This document shows positions 57,167-64,000 of a stretch of 64,000 bases of DNA, one piece after another (position 1 is the stretch's first letter; each line of letters opens with the position of its first letter). Below the pieces are notes generated by a model. That model searched no databases. It had not been told where the DNA came from and worked only from the letters and a program-made list of their open reading frames with translations. The translations under genes were made by a program, and so were the position numbers. Source of the DNA: Neurospora tetraspora (taxonomy: Eukaryota; Ascomycota; Sordariomycetes; Sordariales; Sordariaceae). The DNA lies in assembly GCF_033439725.1 (NCBI RefSeq), contig NW_026944387.1, positions 3,038,001 to 3,102,000 on the forward strand, given 5' to 3'.

Positions 57167-60100
57167 TTAAATCCCCTTCTCGTGCCAGTGTTGGTGGACG
57201 CCCGTTCGGTGGCGATCGCCTTGGGATTTACCTGAAGACGCCTTGGCGTCTTTGCCTGAATGCTTTTCTTTGCTGTCTTTCTCTAGTTCCGCGCCTCGGT
57301 CCCGCTCTCGACCGTTCTCTTTACCTACAGCAGTGGCAGATGACGATGCTACTGCCGACGTACTGCCTGCTTCAGGCACCATTGTCCCCGTGATGAATCC
57401 GTGACCAGGGCTACCTCCGGTGCCGAACTCGGGTGAAGCCGTTCTTGTCTTGCGAATAAACCCAGTAAGGAATTTCCGCGGTGCCTGCATTCCATTGCGC
57501 AGCCCCTTCACAGTTCCGCCCGACATGGACGACAGCTGCTCGCTGCTCTTGGAACCTTGCCGTATCGCGCTCGAGGCGTTCCTTATGTCCCTACTGCTGA
57601 TGCTGCTACTGCTGCCGCTGCCGCCTCCCATAATAGGCCCATCTACCTCACTCCCTGAGGAGCCAGGCGCTATGCTCTCACCGTCTATCCAAAAGGTCCC
57701 AGTAGCGTTGCTGTGTGCAGACATACCGAGGACATCGTCATAACTCAAGTTGTCCAGCGCATCGGAGAGACGAAGCCGCTCATCCGGTGGCTTGCTGGTA
57801 GTTTCGCCGGCGCTTCGACGAGTCTCCATCTGCGAGAAGCAATGCGCTGCGCGTTGGTGGAGCGCAGTGCATAGACGATGGAAGTGAAGCAGGTCGCCTT
57901 CGCAGTTGGAAGAGTCCCAGTCTGACTCGGGATGGATTTTAGCCCATAGTTTGGCCAAAGCCGCAAAGTTACGCGCATGATCGACCAGGTATGGGAGCGA
58001 AGGGAAACCCTCGCGAGCGAGGGGTAATAAGCGTCCCAGAATCGTCAGGGGGGTCGAGTAGGGAGCAGGCACGCTGGTGCTGGTACTCTCGGCCGGAATG
58101 GCGCACACGGCGTCAGCAAATTCCTTGAATGGCTGGCGCTGCTTGTGGAGGAACTCGTTCATCGGCTCCATCCATGTCTCCTTCTTGCTGGCGATATTGA
58201 GGTTGGCTAGAGCCTGGATGCTCTTGGCGATGAGAGTCAGGGTGCGTTGTGCGCGCGGTTTGGGGTGGTCGCGCAGGAGGCCGAAGAGCTTCGGGTTAAG
58301 GATAGCTGGACAGAGAAAGCGGAGGAAGAGAAATCCGGACACCGAAGTATAAACAGCGGTAGCGGTGAGGTAAAAGTGGCCGTAGCGATCCTCTGCAACA
58401 GCCCGAATATATTTCAGTACGTGACGGATCTCGGACGGCAGACGGTGCGCGGACAACGCGATACAGCGCCAGACAGCGCTGGTCAGCTCAATCAGCTTCG
58501 CCCAATGCTGATGTATATCGTCGCCGTTCTGCACCCTACTCGGGTCAACTTCGCAGTCAGGGTCGAGCTCGTTGATCTCACGGATCTTTTCTGCCAGAGT
58601 CTCTTCCAGATATTCTTTGCCTAAGCGTCGCATGTAAAACTCAAAGGCCTGCGTCAACAATGAGTTTCCCCTGAACAGCAAGCTCGCCTCGCCCGGGAGC
58701 GTCCTGCTCATGTCCTGAACTGTCTGCCGAATTTTGTCTGTGGAAGCGATTGAGTCATTGGACATCAGCCGCTGGTTGAACCGCGGTTGCTTGCTGGCAG
58801 TTTGGTTCCCTATCGCGTCAATCTCTTCCTCTACCAAGGTCACCAGCCACTCTGTTGCCTTTCCAGAGACCTGGAATATATTGACAAATATTTCTGCGAG
58901 CTTCCGTAGGTTTCCAGGCATCACCTCAGCTATCTGCGTCGTCAGCCCTGACCCAAAGCGGTGTAGGAGCTCCGAGAGAGGCTGATATTCTTTGGAGTGC
59001 AAGACGACGACCTCTTCGTGGTGCACCTTGAGAAGCATTGTTCCAATCGACTGCTGTCGTGCGTCATACACCTGGAGCCACTGCTCGTGGTCTTTGCCGC
59101 GCTCCAGAAGATGCAAAGGGATGTCGACAGCACCGCACAATACCTCGCTCAGCTGGCCTGCTTTGGGCAAGCCAAGAGTGGCCTGAAGTTGGTGGCTGAA
59201 GCTTTCAGTGTTGCCCACGATCCGTTTTAGAACCACCGATAGGTAAGGTAAGGAAGGAGGAAGATCCGTAAATTCGCAATCCTCACGCCAGAAGGGGTTC
59301 TTGGTGTTGGATTTGGTTGATGTCCGGCCTCGAACTTCGCCATCCAGTATGACCTCGGCGAAGTAATTACCGATGATAGGGTCTAACTCTGCAATATTTT
59401 TGCCTTGGCGCTCCATCAGATTTCCCTCTTGAGGAAATGTTCGGTTCCGTAGCTTTGCCTCGGTGACTCTAACCTTGATTGTTTTTTCGACTCTGAAAAC
59501 TTCTCCTTTGGGTGCTGAGTTGAGGTTGGTCACCTCGTACACACGCCCTCGGCTTGTTGGATCGAGCCCATATATATCAGGTACTGCAAATGCTCTGAGA
59601 AGGGCGAACCAAGCCTCAAAAAGCAGCCGGGACTCCAACGATATGTACACTGGGCGCAAAATTGACAGTTGAGTGGAGGTAGGGGAGTAGATGGGGAAGA
59701 TACCTATACAGCAGTTTTCGTTTAGCACTGTCTTGTCGAGCTGCTGTATAGCTGACCTGGACAGCTGAGATAATTCGATCATGGCCAAAAGCGAGACATC
59801 TTGCTCTGTCATGAGTTTGAGTTCGCCGTTGTCCGATAGTATGCAAGAAACATGTTTCCAGGCCATGTGCGGTATTCGCAAATCTCGCGCCGAGGGACGC
59901 TTGACAATGGCCCGTGGGGAGGTAGCGAGGCCTTTATCCCAGAGCATAACTCTGCCGACCTTGATGACGGTAGCCTCTCGTAGGCCGGAAGAGGAGGCCC
60001 GACGCTGCATCTCGCTCCTAAGCGGTGGCAGAGCAACGCTGCTCCCTGATCTTGTGATGGTGTTCTTGGTCCCGGAAGGCCGCAGCTGCTGCCAACACAG

Positions 60101-61570
60101 CAGGGCAGCCAGCCACAGATCATACTCTTCTGCCGCTGAAGGGCGCAAGATGATGCTGAGATTGAGATGTGGACTGGTGATCTCCAGCGACGGCCGGCCG
60201 CCTCTCTCCATCCGACTGAGCGGAAGTACACGACATCCACGAAGATCCGGTATAAGGAGGGAGAGAGAAGAAGAGCTACCCTCTCCCGAGTCGCTCACTA
60301 AGCTCCCCTTCTCCTCGTCTATGTAACATATACCACAATACCATGGGCCACCAATGTCTTTCAAGTACTGGGCCTCACCGCGCATCCTTCCGCACAGGTT
60401 TTTCATCAACAGCAAGACTTTGTTGGCATCCCGCGTAGGGACAGGCAACGGCAAGGAATCAACTGACGGCTGAGGCGATGAGAAGGGAGAAGATGATTGG
60501 GAGGCGGCCGACTTTTTGGTGAGCCGGGTCCTCGCCGTTGACGATTTTCTCTCCTTGTGTCCAGGCGCGGCTGCTATTTGGTGAGTGTCTGGCGGTCCAT
60601 ACGAGTTCAGAGACCTCGAGTCATCTACGACAGCCACTGAGCCGGACGATGAGACTGAACCGATGCGGTGACGGTTCTCAATAACCAGTTGCTGCCGGAA
60701 AGCACTGTCCAAAGTATGGGTCCTGGGGCGGAAACTTGACAAGGACGGCCGTGACGGTGGACTTGACGAGGCGCTGTCGAGAGAGCCGGCCAGACCCTCT
60801 CCAAACACCATGCCCTGGCGTCGCGTGGGGAGGCTAGACGGAGTTGCAGTGACGGGACCAGATGGATTGCCAGATGGATGGCCAACCGGAATGGGTGCGG
60901 GCGCCGTCGTGCTCATGACAGGGCCGGCAGCACCGGGGATGGACCGGGGCGAGGTTTCGGGAGAGATGGGGGGAAATGCGCCGGGCCGGTGTGGCAGGGC
61001 TGCGGTGTTCGCATTGCCGCTTTGTGCAGACATATCGAACGTAACCTCAGCCGGCTCCGGGGTGACGGCTCTGACGGTGGCGGCGGGGCGGGCGGCGGGG
61101 CGGAGGTTACCATTACCGCTGCCGCTGCCGGTGCCGCTGTCGGTGGATGTGGATGTGGCTGTGGCTGTGGGTGAGGGTGAGGGTGAGAGTGAGAGTGAGG
61201 AGGAGCTAGCTGGCATTTTGGCCAGAGCAGGCAGAGAGGCGGACTCGACAGCAAGAGGGAGGGTCGTGGCCTTGACCGCGGCCTTGACCGTGATCGTGGC
61301 CGTGTCCTGCGCTGTGTTCTGGACCGAGCGGTCAGGTACCGAAAGCGGCGCGGTGACTCCGCCGTCACGGAAGGATGCTGAGGCGTCCGCAGGGGCGGGG
61401 ACGGAGGTGCGATCATGGCTACGGCCGCGGCCACGGTCACTGGGGCCCTCCTGTAGACCGGGACCTGGTTGGCTCCCTACACCGTCACCACTACCGCCAC
61501 CACTACCGCTGCCACTGCCGCTGCCGCTGACTCCAGCACTTCCCAGCACAAACGGTTGCCTCCCTTCCAT
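57167..61570 (-). CDS. bud2: Ras-type GTPase-activating protein, BUD2-like
   Basis: A single-exon model of 1467 aa from ATG 61570 (MEGRQPFVLGSAG). The frame extends upward only from a GTG. The N-terminal 370 residues are low complexity (Gly-Ser runs, Pro/Thr-rich). Two PH-like segments follow, at about 377-493 (starting RDANKVLLLMKNLCGRMRGE) and 530-660. A C2 domain lies at about 695-780 (KVRVTEAKLRNRTF, then TKNPFWREDCEF). The RasGAP domain spans about 960-1170. It has the arginine finger in LLFRGNSLLTQAFEFYMRRL and the structural FLFLRFLCPAILNPKLFGLL motif. The C-terminus is Ser/Gly-rich and basic. The PH-C2-GAP order matches yeast Bud2, the GAP for the polarity GTPase Rsr1/Bud1. Assignment to Bud2 rather than another C2-RasGAP is an inference. 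Confidence 0.86.
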   Translation of the reverse strand: MEGRQPFVLGSAGVSGSGSGSGSGGGSGDGVGSQPGPGLQEGPSDRGRGRSHDRTSVPAPADASASFRDGGVTAPLSVPDRSVQNTAQDTATITVKAAVKATTLPLAVESASLPALAKMPASSSSLSLSPSPSPTATATSTSTDSGTGSGSGNGNLRPAARPAATVRAVTPEPAEVTFDMSAQSGNANTAALPHRPGAFPPISPETSPRSIPGAAGPVMSTTAPAPIPVGHPSGNPSGPVTATPSSLPTRRQGMVFGEGLAGSLDSASSSPPSRPSLSSFRPRTHTLDSAFRQQLVIENRHRIGSVSSSGSVAVVDDSRSLNSYGPPDTHQIAAAPGHKERKSSTARTRLTKKSAASQSSSPFSSPQPSVDSLPLPVPTRDANKVLLLMKNLCGRMRGEAQYLKDIGGPWYCGICYIDEEKGSLVSDSGEGSSSSLSLLIPDLRGCRVLPLSRMERGGRPSLEITSPHLNLSIILRPSAAEEYDLWLAALLCWQQLRPSGTKNTITRSGSSVALPPLRSEMQRRASSSGLREATVIKVGRVMLWDKGLATSPRAIVKRPSARDLRIPHMAWKHVSCILSDNGELKLMTEQDVSLLAMIELSQLSRSAIQQLDKTVLNENCCIGIFPIYSPTSTQLSILRPVYISLESRLLFEAWFALLRAFAVPDIYGLDPTSRGRVYEVTNLNSAPKGEVFRVEKTIKVRVTEAKLRNRTFPQEGNLMERQGKNIAELDPIIGNYFAEVILDGEVRGRTSTKSNTKNPFWREDCEFTDLPPSLPYLSVVLKRIVGNTESFSHQLQATLGLPKAGQLSEVLCGAVDIPLHLLERGKDHEQWLQVYDARQQSIGTMLLKVHHEEVVVLHSKEYQPLSELLHRFGSGLTTQIAEVMPGNLRKLAEIFVNIFQVSGKATEWLVTLVEEEIDAIGNQTASKQPRFNQRLMSNDSIASTDKIRQTVQDMSRTLPGEASLLFRGNSLLTQAFEFYMRRLGKEYLEETLAEKIREINELDPDCEVDPSRVQNGDDIHQHWAKLIELTSAVWRCIALSAHRLPSEIRHVLKYIRAVAEDRYGHFYLTATAVYTSVSGFLFLRFLCPAILNPKLFGLLRDHPKPRAQRTLTLIAKSIQALANLNIASKKETWMEPMNEFLHKQRQPFKEFADAVCAIPAESTSTSVPAPYSTPLTILGRLLPLAREGFPSLPYLVDHARNFAALAKLWAKIHPESDWDSSNCEGDLLHFHRLCTALHQRAAHCFSQMETRRSAGETTSKPPDERLRLSDALDNLSYDDVLGMSAHSNATGTFWIDGESIAPGSSGSEVDGPIMGGGSGSSSSISSRDIRNASSAIRQGSKSSEQLSSMSGGTVKGLRNGMQAPRKFLTGFIRKTRTASPEFGTGGSPGHGFITGTMVPEAGSTSAVASSSATAVGKENGRERDRGAELEKDSKEKHSGKDAKASSGKSQGDRHRTGVHQHWHEKGI

Positions 61571-62229
61571 TGCTGCCGCAACCGTGGTTCCCACGAACAA
61601 GTCCCGGCCGGGAAACGTATGTACAATGCAGAAACGAAGGGGAATTGCGACGGCGCAACCATCTGAATTAGGACAACGGCGCCGGTTTAGTCTTGCTCCA
61701 GTGTTCACTCGAGGACGGCACTTGGAGACGTCGACAGCGACGTCGGCAGCGGGTATGCACCGCAGGTAGTCAGGTACCAGGCACTTCGGCCCGGGGTACT
61801 GAAGCTTCGGGGGGTTAGGGGCAGGGCGTGGTGGGGTTAGGTAGGTAGTGGGCAGTACAGAATTAACGGGACGAGACTAGGCAGTGACGGGGGCGACCTC
61901 GACAACGTCATGAAAACACTCAGCAACTATGACCAATGACACCAAGTCCAATCTCGAGATGAGAGTCTGGTGTTAGTTGCATGGGCAATTGGATCGGCAA
62001 TATGAATGGCAGATATGACAGCCATGCAACAAACCAAAATACGCCTTTGGGAGACTTGTTGTGGACAAGATCAGTTCAAATTGAGATCGCTACCTCGGCA
62101 GTACCTATTATGAACTTGTCCACTGTGCACCATGTATGTAGGCATGGTACAAAACGTTGAATGGCTTTGAGGGCGGGGAAACAAACAAAGCACATTTCCC
62201 CGTTCCAACCTTCCCCAACCTTCCCCAAC
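61571..62229. other. Intergenic spacer upstream of RasGAP
   Basis: 659 bases with the RasGAP promoter/5' UTR and the 3' UTR of the minus-strand phosphoesterase gene. No gene is supported. Confidence 0.5.
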
Positions 62230-63313
62230 CTAGAATCCTTCTCCCACCATGATGGTGCGACCACCTCCATACCATAGCGTCCCGTCTCGCACTTCAAGCC
62301 CTTTCTCCTGACCGACTATCCACTCCCCCGTGAACTCGCTGTCGACAGAGTTCCACACTTGAGTCTCCAGCCATTTGTTGATGTCCTCAATCGCCTGAAT
62401 CCAGCTTTTCCGGGCCAGAGGCGTTGCGTGGTCTTCTTGGCCGAGATATCGCCCGAGCGTGATGTGAGCGCTAGGAACCACGTACCGAGACCCGATCTCA
62501 ACCCCAGTCTTCTTCACTGCCTCGAACAGGTCCCTGCGGAGATGGTGGTACGTGTACCCGTCATTCTCCTCGGCTGCCGGGACGAACGACACGGCAATGG
62601 CCGAGAGGTCATAGGATATCATGGGTCTCACCAACCGGGCCCGATGCGTAAACGTCAGGTTCGTCAACAACGGTATCGCCGGTCGTATCGACGACACAAG
62701 GCTCGCAATCTCGTCCGAGGTCCGCGAGTGCGCCAGCTCAAGTGTCGTCATGTGCATACGGTGCGTGGGCATGAGCCATACATCTACGTCGCACACAGTC
62801 AGTCATTCCACGCTACGCGCAGGCCCGGGGCAAGCAGCAAGGGAGAGTGGCCGACGCACTGGGAGCCGCCTTCTGGAGGAGGGTCTGCAGATGGGAAGCC
62901 AGTTTCAATATGTGCTCCGGTGGTCTTGCCCAGAAGACAAGACAGTGTCGTGGGTCTCGGAACCCAGGCTCGACTGATGGTCTCTCGAGCCGAAACAAAA
63001 CGGGGTCGATAATCAGTTCTGAAAAGTCGGCTGACAAGAACTGTTGTTGCTGTTGGAGGTTTCGTGTCAGTCGATGAGTGGCATACAACGACTGTATCTC
63101 GGCCTAGACGTAGGGAGCAGATTGGTGAGTAGAGCTTCAAATACTCGCAACTTTCCCCCGGCATGGAAGGAGAGCATCGACCGAGGCACCTACGGGATGG
63201 TCATTGCAGGTTTGTATGAGGGCATCGTATGGGTTCTCTCCCGGCTTGATCTTAATGCCAGAGAGGTCTTCCAGCTTGTTTCTTGCATCGACTGATTCGA
63301 TCGCGGGCTTCAT
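62230..63313 (-). CDS. 2H phosphoesterase (RNA ligase/cyclic phosphodiesterase fold)
   Basis: Predicted exons are 63313-63194, 63103-62860 and 62783-62230 (introns 90 and 76 nt), 305 aa. The two catalytic H-x-T/S-x signatures of the 2H superfamily are present: HMTTLELAHS at about 137 and HITLGRYL about 100 residues later. Splicing yields a smooth N-terminus, MKPAIESVDARNKLEDLSGI ... NPYDALIQTCNDHP/AEIQSL, and restores LLQKAAPNVWLMPTHRMH over the second junction. Superfamily members hydrolyse 2',3'-cyclic phosphates or act in RNA end processing. The exact substrate of these fungal proteins is not established. It is co-oriented with the ureidoglycolate lyase gene 441 bp upstream. There is no evidence of joint function. 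Confidence 0.82.
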
Positions 63314-63753
63314 TGTGCGTTTGCTAAGGACGAAAGGGGCCGAAGCCGATGATGAATGCAGCTTTTTTCAGCCGAGGGCCCAAACTTCACGGTAAGCAAG
63401 TGTGATGGTGAACATGTGCCAGCACACTATTGGGCACTCCTGCCATAGTTTGTCTTCAGCTCTTCACTCAGACGCACAAACCATTTTCAGTAAGGTTGAT
63501 AATCGTAAATACTACAACAGAACGCGATAGGGGTACTAGTACCCCGCCATTTCTATGCATTCAAACTCCCTACAGCTATCTGTTTGTGCATAAGGCTGGT
63601 GGTGGTTATCAGCCGCCATGCAGGCCATCCATCACCGAATTCCAGACAGCAGGTCAAGTGAAGCAAGCCATGCCACGTTGATGGCACCGCCGGCTTGGTA
63701 GTTACATGTAACCATCAAAGCAACGGTATTCCCAACGGCAATGCGCCCTTCGA
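63314..63753. other. Spacer between phosphoesterase and ureidoglycolate lyase
   Basis: 440 bases between two minus-strand genes, holding the 3' UTR of one and the promoter of the other. No other feature is seen. Confidence 0.5.
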
Positions 63754-64000
63754 TCACAGTTTACTCGCTATCGACTGAGGCTGAAGGCGGACCGTGACAG
63801 TGGATGGACCAAAGAAAACCTCCTGACAATCTTCCACGGTTACCTCGTTGGCGAACTGGAAAACAAAGAAATCAATCGCCTTGTCGGCTGGGCCAAGGGC
63901 CACCATTGGGGAGTGCCACGTGCCTGCCCCATAGGTTACAGCCTGGTCCGTAGTGGCGATGAAAGCACGAAGGCCCTTCAGGTCAGGTAGGCCTCGACCC
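63754..64000 (-). CDS. Ureidoglycolate lyase, C-terminal part (5' end outside window)
   Basis: The minus strand from the window edge to the stop at 63754 encodes about 82 residues in one open frame. They include LPDLKGLRAFIATTDQAVTY, then GAGTWHSPMVALGPADKAID and FFVFQFANEVTVEDCQEVFF, ending QPQSIASKL. The GTWH.PM segment with a following beta-strand and E-D-C turn is typical of ureidoglycolate lyase (ureidoglycolate hydrolase fold, AllA/DAL3 type). That enzyme splits ureidoglycolate into glyoxylate and urea in purine/allantoin catabolism. Fungi use it to obtain nitrogen from purines. No intron is needed in the visible part. The start and any upstream exons lie beyond 64000. Confidence 0.83.
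   Translation of the reverse strand, partial: GRGLPDLKGLRAFIATTDQAVTYGAGTWHSPMVALGPADKAIDFFVFQFANEVTVEDCQEVFFGPSTVTVRLQPQSIASKL

Noticed and set aside
59640-59702. Possible intron in the RasGAP gene (GTATCT...CAG)
   Set aside because: The segment reads as plausible protein between the two halves of the second PH-like domain, so a continuous exon is simpler. RNA data could change this.

Overview
This window looks like nuclear DNA of a filamentous ascomycete, most likely a Sordariomycete near Neurospora, Podospora or Sordaria. Almost every gene is broken by short introns (about 50 to 130 bases) with GTRNGT-like donors, CTRAC/CTAAT branch sites and YAG acceptors. Intergenic spaces are 0.5 to 4 kb. 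The encoded proteins are typical of fungi (RTA1, Iec3, a GtaA-type glutaminase, a BUD2-type RasGAP). One 5.4 kb island is extremely TpA-rich, the mark of repeat-induced point mutation (RIP). No operons, CRISPR arrays, rRNA genes or convincing tRNA genes were found.

Layout. 0.8-4.8 kb: minus-strand gene with a glycogen-binding (CBM48/AMPK1_CBM) head and a long repetitive tail. 7.8-10.0 kb: minus-strand ferric reductase with a histidine-rich insert. 14.0-16.6 kb: two minus-strand genes of unknown function. 17.2-18.5 kb: plus-strand rhomboid protease carrying a recent internal duplication. 19.1-20.5 kb: RTA1-type seven-helix membrane protein. 22.2-23.4 kb: TGL2-like lipase. 26.2-26.5 kb: a 342-bp hAT-type MITE with a perfect 8-bp target duplication. 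26.9-29.4 kb: secreted glutaminase. 30.7-38 kb: dense housekeeping block of Igo1/endosulfine, MYG1 hydrolase, INO80 subunit Iec3 and NADP-isocitrate dehydrogenase. 39.5-44.9 kb: RIP-mutated island bounded by 66-bp inverted repeats and holding a dead Tc1/mariner transposase. 46.7-47.8 kb: C2H2 zinc-finger protein. 50.0-63.3 kb: CCR4-NOT subunit Not5, D-aminoacyl-tRNA deacylase, cyclophilin-40, RasGAP and a 2H phosphoesterase. 63.75 kb to the end: C-terminal part of ureidoglycolate lyase, whose 5' end lies outside the window.

The genes do not form one pathway. Several have nutrient or stress themes: glycogen binding, iron reduction, extracellular glutamine use, Rim15-Igo1 quiescence signalling, mRNA decay through Not5, Ras-type GTPase control and purine-nitrogen salvage by ureidoglycolate lyase. 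This is probably coincidence of gene order.

All gene models were spliced by hand. Each junction keeps the reading frame and, for the named families, restores family-typical residues across the splice. I ran no database searches. Family names come from recognised motifs.
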